Source: Azohydromonas aeria
GTDB taxonomy: Bacteria; Pseudomonadota; Gammaproteobacteria; Burkholderiales; Burkholderiaceae_C
Assembly: GCF_009760915.1 (NCBI RefSeq)
Contig: NZ_VIDQ01000008.1
Coordinates: forward strand, 62,001 to 126,000
Direction of reading: 5' to 3'
DNA: 64,000 nt
In this document: positions 1-12,402 of the stretch, in pieces
Position numbering within the stretch: the stretch's first letter is position 1
Layout of the letters: every line of letters starts with the position of its first letter
Program-made: the position numbers and the translations under genes
Notes under the pieces: model-generated
What the model saw: the letters and a program-made list of their open reading frames with translations, nothing else
What the model was told of the DNA's origin: nothing
The model's database searches: none

Positions 1-212
<212 letters not shown>

Positions 213-308
213 CGCCCTTCGGGCCCACGCCACGCGCCGCGCGCCGCCCGCCCCCTCCTTCCCGCAGGCCGCGGCGCCGGCCTGAGCGCCGCCGCGGCGC
301 CCGACCCC

Positions 309-1862
309 ATGTTCTCCTCCTCCCGCGAACAACGCTCCCTCTTCGGCGAGATCCTGGACTGGATGCTCGCGCCGCTGCTGCTGCTGTGGCCGATGAGCGT
401 GAGCATCACCTACCTCGTCGCCCAGGGCATCGCGCACCGCCCCTACGACCGCGACCTGGGCGAGATGGCGCGCACCCTGGCGCGGCGCGTGGTGGTGGAG
501 AGCGAGGCCGGGCGCGCCGTGCTGGCGCCCGAGCGCATCGTCGAGGCGCTGGGCGACACGCTGCGCGCCGACGACACCGGGCAGTTCTATTTCCAGGTGC
601 TGGGCACGCATGGCGAGCTGGTGGCGGGCGATCGCGAGCTGCCCCCGCCCAGCGGCGAGATGGCACCCGCGGGCGAGCTGCGCTTTCGCGACGACCAGCT
701 GCTCGACGAGCCCGTGCGCGTGGCCTCGGTGCGGCTGGCGCTGCCGCTGGCGATCGACGAGGAGCCGCCGCTGGTGCAGGTGGCCGAGACGCTGGACAGG
801 CGCTCGCGCCTGGCCACCGAGATCATCAAGGGCGTGATCCTGCCGCAGTTCGTGATCCTGCCCGTGGCGGTGCTGCTGGTGTGGCTGGCGCTGGCGCGCG
901 GGCTGGCGCCGCTCAACGACCTGCAGCGCCGCATCCGCCAGCGCGAGAGCCAGGATTTGAGCCCCATCGACGAGCGCGATGCGCCCGAAGAGGTGACGCC
1001 ACTGGTGCGCGCCATCAACGACCTGCTGCAGCGCCTGGACACGTCCATGAAGTCGCAGAAGCACTTCCTGGCCGACGCCGCGCACCAGCTCAAGACGCCG
1101 CTGGCGGGGCTGCGCATGCAGGCCGAGCTGGCGCAGCGCGAGATCGACGCCGGCAGCGACCCGCAGTCCGTCAAGCGCTCGCTGCAGCAGATCGCGCTGT
1201 CCAGCCAGCGCGCGGCGCACATGGTCAACCAGCTGCTGTCGATGGCGCGCGCCGAGGACGAGGAGCAGGGCCGGCGCGTGCAGTCCTTCGACCTGGCGCG
1301 GCTGGCCACCGAGGCCGTGCACGACCTCGTGCCCAAGGCCATGGACAAGCGCATCGACCTGGGCTACGAGGGCCCGGACGAGGGCGAGGCGCTGCCCCCG
1401 CTCTCCGGCCAGCCGGTGCTCGTGGGCGAGCTGGTGCGCAACCTGGTGGACAACGCGCTGCAGTACACGCCCGCGGGCGGCACGGTGACGGTGCGGGTGC
1501 GCATGGACCCGGCCTCGGAGCCCGCCGCCCCGCTGCTGCTGCTGCAGGTCGAGGACTCGGGCCCGGGCATCGCCCCGGCCGAGCGCGAGCTGGTGTTCCA
1601 GCCCTTCTACCGGGCGCTGGGCACCAACGTGGACGGCAGCGGCCTGGGGCTGGCGATCGTGCGCGAGATCGCGCAGCGCCACAACGCCGACATCACGCTC
1701 GACGACACCTACGACCGCGCCACCCACGCCATGCCCGGCACGCGCGTGAGCGTGCGCTTCCGGCTGCCGCCGCAGGAGGGCACCGAGGGCCTGCCCGACC
1801 TGCCGCAGGGACCGGCCACGCCGCTGCTGCCCTCGCCGCCGCAGCCGCGGGCGGGGGAATAG
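309..1862 (+). CDS. two-component sensor histidine kinase (TctE/QseC type)
   Basis: 517-residue inner-membrane sensor kinase. An N-terminal membrane helix (about 17-40) and a second one (about 177-197) enclose a periplasmic sensor region of the type found in TctE-like kinases. HAMP-like linker follows, then the H-box FLADAAHQLKTPL with phospho-accepting His259, the N-box LVRNLVDNALQYTP (376-389), the G1 box DSGPGI (416-421) and the G2 box GSGLGLAI (443-450). All ATPase motifs are intact. It follows the response regulator gene on the same strand, as expected for a regulator-kinase operon. The TctE family often senses carboxylates, but no transporter gene is visible here to confirm a ligand. 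Confidence 0.92.
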   Translation: MFSSSREQRSLFGEILDWMLAPLLLLWPMSVSITYLVAQGIAHRPYDRDLGEMARTLARRVVVESEAGRAVLAPERIVEALGDTLRADDTGQFYFQVLGTHGELVAGDRELPPPSGEMAPAGELRFRDDQLLDEPVRVASVRLALPLAIDEEPPLVQVAETLDRRSRLATEIIKGVILPQFVILPVAVLLVWLALARGLAPLNDLQRRIRQRESQDLSPIDERDAPEEVTPLVRAINDLLQRLDTSMKSQKHFLADAAHQLKTPLAGLRMQAELAQREIDAGSDPQSVKRSLQQIALSSQRAAHMVNQLLSMARAEDEEQGRRVQSFDLARLATEAVHDLVPKAMDKRIDLGYEGPDEGEALPPLSGQPVLVGELVRNLVDNALQYTPAGGTVTVRVRMDPASEPAAPLLLLQVEDSGPGIAPAERELVFQPFYRALGTNVDGSGLGLAIVREIAQRHNADITLDDTYDRATHAMPGTRVSVRFRLPPQEGTEGLPDLPQGPATPLLPSPPQPRAGE

Positions 1863-1899
1863 CGGGGCTGCCCCGGCAGCCCGGCGGGCCGGGCTGAAT

Positions 1900-1973
1900 T
1901 TTTCTCCATGGTGTTTGACACATCGCCGTACAAGTCGCGGTGAAGTGTCAAAGGTGGTGGAGATTTTCTCCAT
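1900..1973. repeat. inverted repeat inside a direct repeat, convergent intergenic region
   Basis: Between the convergent kinase and rodA genes an 8-base inverted repeat (TTTGACAC at 1914-1921, GTGTCAAA at 1945-1952) sits between two identical 10-base direct copies of TTTTCTCCAT (1900-1909 and 1964-1973). The segment is AT-richer than its surroundings. No T-tract follows the inverted repeat, so it is not a classical terminator. Function unknown. Confidence 0.5.
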
Positions 1974-1999
1974 CCAGGCGGCCGAAGCCGCAGCCTGGC

Positions 2000-3157
2000 T
2001 CAGGACTGCATCAGCCGCCGGCTGCGCGCGATCGACATCAGCATCCCCAGGCTCAGCCCCAGCGTGACCATGGCCGTGCCGCCGTAGCTGATGAAGGGCA
2101 GCGGCACGCCCACCACCGGCAGGATGCCGCTGACCATGCCGATGTTGACGAAGGCGTAGGTGAAGAAGCTCATCGAGATCGCGGCGGCCAGCAGCCGCGC
2201 GAAGGTCGTCGGCGCCTCGGCGGCAATGAGCAGCCCGCGCAGGATCAGGAAGGAGAAACCCAGCAGCAGGCTCAGCGTGCCCGCCAGGCCGAATTCCTCG
2301 GAGAAGGCGGCGAAGACGAAGTCGGTGGTGCGCTCGGGGATGAACTCCAGGTGCGTCTGCGTGCCCTTCATGAAGCCCTTGCCCGTGGTGCCGCCGGAGC
2401 CGATGGCGATCATGCCCTGGATGGTGTGGAAGCCCTTGCCCAGCGGGTCCTTGCTCGGGTCGAGCAGCGTGCACACGCGGGTCTGCTGGTAGCCGTGCAG
2501 CAGCGGCCAGTCCACGCCGGGGGCGCAGATGCGGTCCTCGGTGGCGATGAGCGCGCCGATGCCCACCACGCCGGCGACGAGCACCGGCAGGATCAGCCGC
2601 CAGCGCAGCCCGGCGAAGAAGATCACGTACAGGCCCGCCGACAGGATCAGCAGCCCCGTGCCCAGGTCGGGCTGCTTGGCCACCAGCAGGAACGGCAGCA
2701 GCACCAGCGCCCAGGCCACGGCGAAGTCGCTGCGCCGCGCCAGTCCCTCGCGGCGGTGGAACCACCAGGCCACCATCAGCGGCGTGGCGATCTTGAGCAT
2801 CTCGCTGGGCTGGATCACGATGCCGACGTTGAGCCAGCGCGTGGCGCCCTTCTTGGTGATGCCGAACAGCAGCGTGGCCACCAGCAGCGCCACGCCCAGC
2901 GCGTACAGCGGCACGGCCAGCTGCAGCAGCCGCTGCGGCGGCACCTGTGCCACCAGGAACAGCAGCCCCAGGCCCAGCAGCATGTTGCGGCCGTGGTCCA
3001 CGAAGCGCGTGCCGTGGTCGAAGCCCACCGAGTACATCGTCACCAGCCCGCCGGCGGCCAGCAGCAGCACGCCCAGCATCAGCAGCAGGTCGAAGCCCGA
3101 GAACACCGGGCGCAGCCGCTGCCACAGCGTCGGGCGTTCCAGGATGGCGGCGCTCAT
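2000..3157 (-). CDS. rodA: peptidoglycan glycosyltransferase RodA (SEDS family)
   Basis: 385-residue polytopic membrane protein, the SEDS-family glycan polymerase that works with the transpeptidase PBP2 in the elongasome. About ten hydrophobic helices are visible, with the conserved signature GMVSGILPVVGVPLPFISYGG near the C terminus in family position (residues given in overlapping parts: GILPVVGVPLPFISYGG). Length fits the family. Its ATG overlaps the mrdA stop codon (ATGA), so translation is probably coupled to mrdA; this decides the start among several upstream in-frame codons that lie inside mrdA. Last gene of the mreBCD-mrdA-rodA operon. Confidence 0.96.
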   Translation of the reverse strand: MSAAILERPTLWQRLRPVFSGFDLLLMLGVLLLAAGGLVTMYSVGFDHGTRFVDHGRNMLLGLGLLFLVAQVPPQRLLQLAVPLYALGVALLVATLLFGITKKGATRWLNVGIVIQPSEMLKIATPLMVAWWFHRREGLARRSDFAVAWALVLLPFLLVAKQPDLGTGLLILSAGLYVIFFAGLRWRLILPVLVAGVVGIGALIATEDRICAPGVDWPLLHGYQQTRVCTLLDPSKDPLGKGFHTIQGMIAIGSGGTTGKGFMKGTQTHLEFIPERTTDFVFAAFSEEFGLAGTLSLLLGFSFLILRGLLIAAEAPTTFARLLAAAISMSFFTYAFVNIGMVSGILPVVGVPLPFISYGGTAMVTLGLSLGMLMSIARSRRLMQS

Positions 3158-5178
3158 CGCCGCACCTCCTCGCTGCCCGCGCCCTGCGCCACGCTCTGCG
3201 GCGGCGCGAAGCCGGCCATGACCTCGGCGTTGCCCGGCAGCGGCACGTCCTGGGCGCGGCGCGGCGCGCCGATGGGCGCCACGCTCTCGCCGCGGCGCGT
3301 GGCGGCGATGTCGGCCTCGCTGGGGTAGTTGCCCAGCAGCCAGTAGTCGAAGACGCGGCGCGCGATCGGCGCGGCCGCGGCGGCACCGAAGCCCGCGTTC
3401 TCCACGATCACCGTCAGCGCGATGGTGGGCGCCTCCAGCGGCGCAAAGGCGATGTAGAGCGAGTGGTCGCGCTGGTGCTCGGCCAGCCGCGCGGCGTTGT
3501 AGCGCTCGTTCTGGCGGATCGTCACGGCCTGCGCCGTGCCGGTCTTGCCGCCGCTGCGGTAGGGCGCGCCGGCGAAGACCTTGGTCGAGGTGCCGCCCTG
3601 CGTCACGCCGTGCATGGCGCGCTTGATGACCTCCACGTGCTCGGCCTTGAGGCCCAGCGGCGGCAGCGACGCGTGCTCGACGGGGCGCCGGGTGTGCGAG
3701 ACCACGTCCAGCACCTCGCGCACCAGGTGCGGCGCCGGGCGCTGGCCGCCGGACAGCAGCGTGGACATGGCGTTGGAGAGCTGCAGCATGGTGAAGTTGT
3801 TGTAGCCCTGGCCGATGCCCAGGGAGATGGTCTCGCCGGCGAACCACTTCTTCTGCTCGGGGCGCTTGTAGGCGCGGCGCTTCCACTCGGTGCTGGGCAG
3901 CAGCCCGGTGGCCTCGCCCTGGATGTCGATGCCCGTGCGCCGCCCGAAGCCGAAGGGCTCCAGCTGGTCGTGCATCAGGTCCACGCCCATCTCGTTGGCC
4001 AGCGAGTAGTAGTAGACGTTGCTGGACATGACGATGGAGCGGTGCATGTCCACCGCGCCCAGGCCGTGGTCGCCGTGGCTGCGGAAGGTGTGGTTGCCGA
4101 ACTGGAAGCTGCCGCCGTCGTGGATGACGGTGCCGGCGCTGCGCTTGCCGCTGGTCAGCGCGGCCATGGCCATGAAGGGCTTGAAGGTCGAGCCCGGCGG
4201 GTAGGTGCCGCGCAGCGCGCGGTTGAGCAGCGGCTTGTCGATGGACTCGTTGAGCTCGCGCCAGTTCTCGACGTCGATGCCGTCCACGAACAGGTTGGGG
4301 TCGAAGGTGGGTTTGCTGACGAAGGCCAGGATCTCGCCGTTGCGCGGGTCCATCGCCACCAGCGCGCCGCGCCGGTCGCCGAAGAGCTCCTCGACCAGCG
4401 CCTGCAGCCGGATGTCCACCGACAGCACCACGGTGTTGCCCGGCGTGGGCGGGTGCGTGCGCAGCCGGCGCACGGCACGGCCGCCGGCGCTGGTCTCGAC
4501 CTCCTCGAAGCCGGTGGTGCCGTGCAGCACCGTCTCGTAGCTCTGCTCGACGCCGAGCTTGCCGATGTAGTCGGTGCCGCGGTAGTTGGCCTGCAGCTCC
4601 TCGTCCCAGTCCTCCATCGCCTTCTTCTCGGCCTGGTTGATGCGGCCCATGTAGCCGATGAGGTGGCTGCCGGTCTCGCCCAGCGGGTACTGGCGGAACA
4701 GCCGCGCCTTGACCTCCACGCCGGGGAAGCGGAAGCGCTGCGCCGTGAAGCGCGCCACCTCGGCGTCGGTGAGGCGGTTGCGGATGGGCAGCGAGTCGAA
4801 GCTCTTGCTCTCCTCCTGCAGCCGCTTGAAGCGGCGGCGGTCGCGCGGCGTGACCTCGACCAGCTCGGTGAGCTGCTCGATGACGCGCTCCAGCGGCTGC
4901 TCCAGCTTCGAGGGCGTGATCTCCAGCGTGTAGGCCGAGTAGTTGGTGGCCAGCACCACGCCGTTGCGGTCCACGATCAGGCCGCGGTTGGGCACCGAGG
5001 GCAGCACGGCAATGCGGTTGGCCTCGGCGCGTGCGGACAGCTTCTCGTGCTGCACCACCTGCAGGTGGAACAGCCGCGCGCCCAGCAGCGCGAAGCCGAC
5101 GAGCACGAAGGCCGCCGCCGCCAGCACCCGGCTGCGGAAGCGATGCAGTTCGCGCTCGAGGTTGCGGAGTTCGGTCAC
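3154..5178 (-). CDS. mrdA: penicillin-binding protein 2 (elongation transpeptidase)
   Basis: 674-residue class B PBP that cross-links peptidoglycan during lateral wall growth. A single N-terminal membrane anchor (about 18-38) is followed by the PBP dimerisation domain and the transpeptidase domain. All three active-site motifs are present: STFK (Ser330 nucleophile, Lys333), SSN (385-387) and KTGT (545-548). It lies between mreD and rodA, the usual place, and shares a 4-base overlap with rodA. The 141-base gap to mreD contains no other gene. Target of beta-lactams such as mecillinam in relatives. Confidence 0.97.
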   Translation of the reverse strand: MTELRNLERELHRFRSRVLAAAAFVLVGFALLGARLFHLQVVQHEKLSARAEANRIAVLPSVPNRGLIVDRNGVVLATNYSAYTLEITPSKLEQPLERVIEQLTELVEVTPRDRRRFKRLQEESKSFDSLPIRNRLTDAEVARFTAQRFRFPGVEVKARLFRQYPLGETGSHLIGYMGRINQAEKKAMEDWDEELQANYRGTDYIGKLGVEQSYETVLHGTTGFEEVETSAGGRAVRRLRTHPPTPGNTVVLSVDIRLQALVEELFGDRRGALVAMDPRNGEILAFVSKPTFDPNLFVDGIDVENWRELNESIDKPLLNRALRGTYPPGSTFKPFMAMAALTSGKRSAGTVIHDGGSFQFGNHTFRSHGDHGLGAVDMHRSIVMSSNVYYYSLANEMGVDLMHDQLEPFGFGRRTGIDIQGEATGLLPSTEWKRRAYKRPEQKKWFAGETISLGIGQGYNNFTMLQLSNAMSTLLSGGQRPAPHLVREVLDVVSHTRRPVEHASLPPLGLKAEHVEVIKRAMHGVTQGGTSTKVFAGAPYRSGGKTGTAQAVTIRQNERYNAARLAEHQRDHSLYIAFAPLEAPTIALTVIVENAGFGAAAAAPIARRVFDYWLLGNYPSEADIAATRRGESVAPIGAPRRAQDVPLPGNAEVMAGFAPPQSVAQGAGSEEVRR

Positions 5179-5319
5179 GCTCGGAAGGGGCAGTGCCCAA
5201 AAGTGAGGGGGCGCACTGTGCGCGAGGCGCCGGGGTCGTGCAGGTGCGGGGACATTGCGGCGGGCGTCGGTGGTGCGGCGGGACGCGGGGCTGGGACTGC
5301 GTGCTGCGAGGTCGCGCCG

Positions 5320-5841
5320 CTACAGCGGCCGGTTCTCGTCGGGGTCGGGCGCGCGGCGCTGGGGCGCGAGCAGCAGCCACGCCGCCAGCGGCCACAGCAG
5401 CGTCTCGAACAGCGGCGCCAGCAGCAGGCCCCAGCCCGGGAACATGTCCCCGGCGATGAGCCGCACCAGCAGCGACACCGCGTGCGCGCCCAGGAACAGC
5501 GGGGCGATCTGCAGCGCCTGCTCCAGCACGCTGAACCAGCGCAGCCGCCGGTGCACGGTGATGGCGAAGTACGACAGCAGCGAGTACGCCAGCGCGTGCT
5601 GGCCCAGCAGCGCGCCGTGGTGCACGTCCATCACCAGCCCGGCCATGAAGGCCGTGCCCACGCCGATGCGCCGCGGCTGGTGCACGTTCCAGAACACCAG
5701 CACCAGCGCCAGCAGGTCGGGCATCGCCGGCTGGCGCCCCAGCGGCAGCAGGTTGATGGCCGCCGCGGCCAGCAGCGCGAACCAGACGAAGAGCGGGTTG
5801 GCCGGCAGCAGCAGCTGGTCCGAGCCGCGCGGCATGATCAT
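5320..5841 (-). CDS. mreD: rod shape-determining protein MreD
   Basis: 173-residue integral membrane protein with about five hydrophobic helices, typical length for MreD, which links MreC to the elongation machinery in the inner membrane. The start chosen is the ATG overlapping the mreC stop (ATGA); a second in-frame ATG lies two codons on. The C-terminal tail is polar and Arg/Asp-rich (RRAPDPDENRPL). Gene order mreB-mreC-mreD-mrdA-rodA supports the identification even though MreD sequences are poorly conserved. Confidence 0.93.
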   Translation of the reverse strand: MIMPRGSDQLLLPANPLFVWFALLAAAAINLLPLGRQPAMPDLLALVLVFWNVHQPRRIGVGTAFMAGLVMDVHHGALLGQHALAYSLLSYFAITVHRRLRWFSVLEQALQIAPLFLGAHAVSLLVRLIAGDMFPGWGLLLAPLFETLLWPLAAWLLLAPQRRAPDPDENRPL

Positions 5842-6746
5842 CGCGGGCCTCCGCTGGCGGCCAGGGCGTCCTGCTTGGGGTCGGGGCGCGGCGGCAGCTG
5901 CTTGCCCATGGGCTCCAGCACCAGCACGTGGTGCAGCCCGTCCATGCGCGCCGCGGGCTTGAGGCTCACGCGCGCGAAGCCGCCCTCGGCGCGGCGGTCC
6001 ACGCGCTCGACGCTGGCCACGGCCAGGCCCGGCGGGTACACGCCGTCCAGGCCGGAGGTGAGGATCGGGTCGCCGGGCTGGATGTCGGCGTTGGCGGCCT
6101 GGAAGCGCAGCTCCAGCGCGTCGTTGACGCCGCCGAAGGCCGCGCCGCGCTGCTGGGTGCGGCCGTTGAGCACGGGAATGGCGGCGTCCTTGTCCGACAG
6201 CAGCGTGACCTCGGAGGACAGCGGGTACAGCCGCGTCACCTGCCCGACCACGCCCTGCTCGTTGACCACCGGCGCGCCCAGCGCCACGCCCTGGCGGGCG
6301 CCGCGGTCGATGATGACCTTGCGCGTGTACAGGTCCCCCGCCTCCCACAGCACCTCGGCGGCCTGGGTGCGCGCGGTGATGGCCGGGCGCAGCTCCAGCA
6401 GCGCGCGCAGCCGCGCGTTCTCTTCCTCGAGCTCGCGCGTGCGCGCGGCCTGCAGCGACTGCTGCGCCAGCCGCTGCAGCGCCTCCTGCTCGGCGGCGCG
6501 CGCGCTCTTGAGCCCTTCGAGGTACTGGTAGCCGTCCTCGGCCAGCGTCACGGGCACCAGCAGCGTGCGCTGCACCGGCAGCAGCACCGTGGCGAGCACC
6601 GCGCGCGCCTGGCTCACCAGCGCGAAGCGGCTGTCGGCCACCATCAGGAACAGCGCCAGCGCCGCGAAGAACAGCAGTTTTGAAAGCGCCGAAGGGCCCT
6701 GCCTGAAGAACGGGGGCGGGGTGCGGTCCAGCGTGCCCAGGGCCAT
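5838..6746 (-). CDS. mreC: rod shape-determining protein MreC
   Basis: 302-residue bitopic periplasmic scaffold of the elongasome. A short cytoplasmic tail is followed by a membrane helix (about 22-39), a predicted coiled coil (about 70-112, rich in Ala, Arg, Glu, Leu and Gln) that mediates dimerisation, and the beta-rich domain. The ATG used here has no recognisable Shine-Dalgarno sequence upstream, which is unusual among its neighbours; a tetranucleotide repeat lies just upstream. It overlaps mreD by four bases and is separated from mreB by 66 bases. Confidence 0.95.
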   Translation of the reverse strand: MALGTLDRTPPPFFRQGPSALSKLLFFAALALFLMVADSRFALVSQARAVLATVLLPVQRTLLVPVTLAEDGYQYLEGLKSARAAEQEALQRLAQQSLQAARTRELEEENARLRALLELRPAITARTQAAEVLWEAGDLYTRKVIIDRGARQGVALGAPVVNEQGVVGQVTRLYPLSSEVTLLSDKDAAIPVLNGRTQQRGAAFGGVNDALELRFQAANADIQPGDPILTSGLDGVYPPGLAVASVERVDRRAEGGFARVSLKPAARMDGLHHVLVLEPMGKQLPPRPDPKQDALAASGGPR

Positions 6747-6763
6747 GGCGCGTACTGCGGCGA

Positions 6764-6783
6764 TGCGTGCGTGCGTGCGTGCG
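6764..6783. repeat. (TGCG)5 tetranucleotide tandem repeat upstream of mreC
   Basis: Five perfect copies of TGCG lie 18-37 bases before the mreC start in the mreB-mreC gap. Copy-number change would alter leader length and structure rather than a reading frame. Confidence 0.85.
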
Positions 6784-6797
6784 AAGCGGACCGGCGC

Positions 6798-6812
6798 GCG
6801 GCGAGGCGCCGC
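6798..6812 (-). other. GC hairpin directly after mreB
   Basis: A perfect 6-base stem (GCGGCG/CGCCGC, 3-base loop) abuts the mreB TAA. There is no T-run, so it may stabilise the mreB mRNA end or partly reduce read-through into mreCD rather than terminate. Inference only. Confidence 0.4.
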
Positions 6813-8239
<1,427 letters not shown>

Positions 8240-8539
8240 ATGGCCCTCAGCCCCACGGACGTGAGCCGCATCGCCCACCTCGCCCGCCTCGAACTGCAGG
8301 CCGACGAGCAGGCCGCGATGCTTCAGCAGCTCAACGGCTTCTTCTCCATCGTCGAACAGATGCGCGCGGTCGACACCAGCGGCGTCGAGCCCCTGTACAC
8401 GCCGCTGTCGGCCCTTGCCGAGGTGCAGCTGCGCCTGCGCGAGGACCGCGTCAGCGAGACCGACCAGCGCGCGCTCAACCAGCGCAGCGCCCCCGCCGTC
8501 GAGGACGGTCTGTTCCTCGTGCCGCAGGTGATCGAATGA
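8240..8539 (+). CDS. gatC: Asp-tRNA(Asn)/Glu-tRNA(Gln) amidotransferase subunit C
   Basis: 99-residue small subunit of the GatCAB amidotransferase, which converts misacylated Glu-tRNA(Gln) and/or Asp-tRNA(Asn) to the correct aminoacyl-tRNA. The N-terminal signature [19 protein letters not shown] and the length are typical. GatC wraps around GatA and GatB and stabilises the complex. Its stop overlaps the gatA start by four bases (ATGA), so gatC and gatA are translationally coupled. Confidence 0.97.
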   Translation: MALSPTDVSRIAHLARLELQADEQAAMLQQLNGFFSIVEQMRAVDTSGVEPLYTPLSALAEVQLRLREDRVSETDQRALNQRSAPAVEDGLFLVPQVIE

Positions 8540-10035
8540 GCAGCAGCACTCCTGAATTGCACGCGCTGGGCGTGGCCGCGCTGTCGCGCGCCCTGGCCGC
8601 CGGCGAAGTCTCCAGCGCCGAAATCACGCAACACCTCCTTGCACGGGTTGCCGCGCACGAACAGCTCGGCGCCTTCGTGCACGTGGACGCCGAGGGCGCC
8701 CTGGCCGCCGCGCAGGCCGCCGACGCGCGCCGCGCAGCGGGCGACGCCACGGCCCTGACCGGCGTGCCGATCGCGCACAAGGACATTTTCGTGACCGCCG
8801 CGGCGCCCACCACCGCCGGCTCGAAGATGCTCCAGGGCTACCGCAGCCCCTTCGACGCCACGGTGGTGGCGAAGCTCTCGCAGGCCGGCATGGTGAGCCT
8901 GGGCAAGCTCAACTGCGACGAGTTCGCCATGGGCTCGGCCAACGAGAACTCGGCGTACGGGCCGGTGCTCAACCCCTGGGACCGCGCGCGCGTGCCCGGC
9001 GGCAGCTCCGGCGGCTCGGCCGCCGCCGTGGCGGCGCGGCTGCTGCCCGCGGCCACCGGCACCGACACCGGCGGCTCGATCCGCCAGCCCGCGAGCTTCA
9101 GCGGCATCACCGGCATCAAGCCGACCTACGGCCGCTGCTCGCGCTACGGGATGATCGCCTTCGCCTCCAGCCTGGACCAGGCCGGCCCGATGGCCCGCTC
9201 CGCCGAGGACTGCGCGCTGCTGCTGTCGGCCATGACCGGCTTCGACGAGCGCGACGCCACCAGCGCCGACCGCCCCACGGAGGACTACCACGCCCAGATG
9301 CTCCAGGCCCGCGAGGGCGCCACGGCGGCCAAGCCGCTGCAGGGCTTGCGCGTGGGCCTGCCCAAGGAGTTCTTCCCGGCGGCGCTGGCCGCGGACGTGA
9401 ACGGCGCCGTGCGTGCCGCGCTGGCCGAGCTCGAAAAACTGGGCGCGACGCTGGTCGAGGTGAGCCTGCCGCGCACCGAGCTGTCCATTCCCGTGTACTA
9501 CATCATCGCCCCGGCCGAGGCCAGCTCGAACCTGCAGCGCTACGACGGCGTGCGCTACGGGCACCGCGCCGAGAGCTACGGCGACCTGGTGGACATGTAC
9601 AAGAAGACGCGCGCGCAGGGCTTCGGCGACGAGGTCAAGCGCCGCATCATGATCGGCACCTACGTGCTCTCGCACGGCTACTACGACGCCTACTACCTGC
9701 AGGCGCAGAAGCTGCGCCGCATGATCGCCGACGATTTCCAGCAGTGCTTCAAGGACTGCGACGTGATCGCCGGGCCGGTGGCGCCGAGCGTGGCGTGGCA
9801 GCTGGGTGCCAAGGGCGACGATCCGGTGGCGGCGTACCTGGCCGACATCTTCACGCTGCCCGCGAGCCTGGCCGGCCTGCCCGGCATGAGCATCCCGGCC
9901 GGCTTCGGCGAGGCCAACATGCCCGTGGGCCTGCAGCTCATCGGCAACTACTTCGCCGAAGGCCAGCTGCTGCACGCGGCCCATGCCTTCCAGCAGGCCA
10001 CCGACCACCACCTGCGCGCGCCCGCCGGCTTCTGA
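8536..10035 (+). CDS. gatA: Asp-tRNA(Asn)/Glu-tRNA(Gln) amidotransferase subunit A
   Basis: 499-residue amidase-signature enzyme, the glutaminase subunit that releases ammonia for tRNA-bound Glu or Asp. The catalytic Ser-cisSer-Lys triad is Lys82 ([10 protein letters not shown]), Ser157 in the Gly/Ser-rich loop PGGSSGGSA and Ser181 in [13 protein letters not shown]; the spacings (75 and 24 residues) equal those known for GatA. It sits between gatC and gatB, the three forming one operon. Full length and intact. Confidence 0.98.
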   Translation: MSSSTPELHALGVAALSRALAAGEVSSAEITQHLLARVAAHEQLGAFVHVDAEGALAAAQAADARRAAGDATALTGVPIAHKDIFVTAAAPTTAGSKMLQGYRSPFDATVVAKLSQAGMVSLGKLNCDEFAMGSANENSAYGPVLNPWDRARVPGGSSGGSAAAVAARLLPAATGTDTGGSIRQPASFSGITGIKPTYGRCSRYGMIAFASSLDQAGPMARSAEDCALLLSAMTGFDERDATSADRPTEDYHAQMLQAREGATAAKPLQGLRVGLPKEFFPAALAADVNGAVRAALAELEKLGATLVEVSLPRTELSIPVYYIIAPAEASSNLQRYDGVRYGHRAESYGDLVDMYKKTRAQGFGDEVKRRIMIGTYVLSHGYYDAYYLQAQKLRRMIADDFQQCFKDCDVIAGPVAPSVAWQLGAKGDDPVAAYLADIFTLPASLAGLPGMSIPAGFGEANMPVGLQLIGNYFAEGQLLHAAHAFQQATDHHLRAPAGF

Positions 10036-10046
10036 AGCAGACATTC

Positions 10047-11498
<1,452 letters not shown>

Positions 11499-11516
11499 GC
11501 GCCCTGCCCTTCAACG

Positions 11517-11544
11517 AAAACAGCCCGCGCAGCGGGCTGTTTTT
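11517..11544 (+). terminator. intrinsic terminator after gatCAB
   Basis: Perfect 9-base stem ACAGCCCGC/GCGGGCTGT with loop GCA, preceded by AAA and followed by TTTT. Classical Rho-independent terminator for the gat operon. Confidence 0.9.
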
Positions 11545-11568
11545 CATGGTGGGTGCCAGTGAGGTATT

Positions 11569-11663
11569 CCGTTCGTCCTGAGGTATCGAAGGATGAACGG
11601 CCCCCGCCGTGATGCCGCCGTTTGAGCCTTCGGATTCGGCCTTCGATACCTCAGTCCGAACGG
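11569..11663. repeat. dispersed palindromic repeat, copy A (paired, inverted halves)
   Basis: A 32-base unit starting CCGTTCGTCCTGAGGTATCG and ending AAGGATGAACGG (11569-11600) can fold on itself through its ends. Its first 24 bases recur in inverted orientation, with small changes, at 11640-11663, so the whole segment can form a long hairpin. The same 32 bases occur perfectly at 38955-38986 and, inverted, at 60433-60464. Confidence 0.9.
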
Positions 11664-11695
11664 GACAAGAGTCCGGCAACTTCACTCGATCCTCG

Positions 11696-12379
11696 TCAAA
11701 CCCCGTAGCGCGCCCGGTACGCCGCCACCGGCTCCCGGAACTGCGCCAGCGCCGGGTCGGCGGCGTGGTCGAGGAAGGACATCAGGTCGGACAGCGAGGC
11801 GATGGCGACGACCTCCAGCCCCAGCCTGTCGCGCACGTACTGCACGGCGGACCAGTCCACGTCGGCGCCGTTCTCGGTGGCCTTTTCCTGGCGGTCCAGC
11901 GCGATCGTCACGCCGCAGGGCTCGGCGCCGGCGGCGCGGATCATGGCGATGGACTCGCGCACCGAGGTGCCGGCGGAGATCACGTCGTCGATGATCAGCA
12001 CGCGCCCGCGCACCGGCGCGCCCACCAGGGTGCCGCCCTCGCCGTGGTCCTTGGCTTCCTTTCGGTTGTAGGCATAGGGCTTGTTGTGGCCCAGCCGCGC
12101 CAGTTCCACCGACACGGCCGCGGCCAGCGTGATGCCCTTGTAGGCCGGGCCGAACAGCATGTCGAACTGCAGCCCCGAGTCCACCAGGCGGCGTGCATAG
12201 AATTCCGCCAGACGGCCGAGCTTGGCGCCGTCGTCGAACAGGCCGGCGTTGAAGAAGTAAGGCGACAGCCGCCCGGCCTTGGTCTTGAACTCCCCGAAGC
12301 GCAGCACGCCGGCATCGACCGAGAACTTCACGAAGTCCTCGGCCAGCGACGCATTGGGGGAGTGGTTCGTGTCGTTCAT
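11696..12379 (-). CDS. pyrE: orotate phosphoribosyltransferase
   Basis: 227 residues. Joins orotate to PRPP to give orotidine 5'-monophosphate, the fifth step of UMP synthesis; the product is the substrate of PyrF, encoded at 41688-42509. The family signature FGEFKTKAGRLSPYFFNAGL lies near the N terminus and the PRPP-binding loop VLIIDDVISAGTSVRE about 125-140. The ATG has no clear Shine-Dalgarno sequence and lies only 23 bases from the divergent exonuclease gene start. Full length. Confidence 0.97.
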   Translation of the reverse strand: MNDTNHSPNASLAEDFVKFSVDAGVLRFGEFKTKAGRLSPYFFNAGLFDDGAKLGRLAEFYARRLVDSGLQFDMLFGPAYKGITLAAAVSVELARLGHNKPYAYNRKEAKDHGEGGTLVGAPVRGRVLIIDDVISAGTSVRESIAMIRAAGAEPCGVTIALDRQEKATENGADVDWSAVQYVRDRLGLEVVAIASLSDLMSFLDHAADPALAQFREPVAAYRARYGV

Positions 12380-12402
12380 ACGGAATTGAGGCAGGTACTG
12401 CG

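Noticed and set aside
2947..6531. Very long open frame on the plus strand opposite the mre/mrd operon
   Set aside because: Antisense shadow of GC-rich coding DNA; low-complexity Arg/Gly/Ala/Gln-rich product, and the minus-strand genes are unmistakable.
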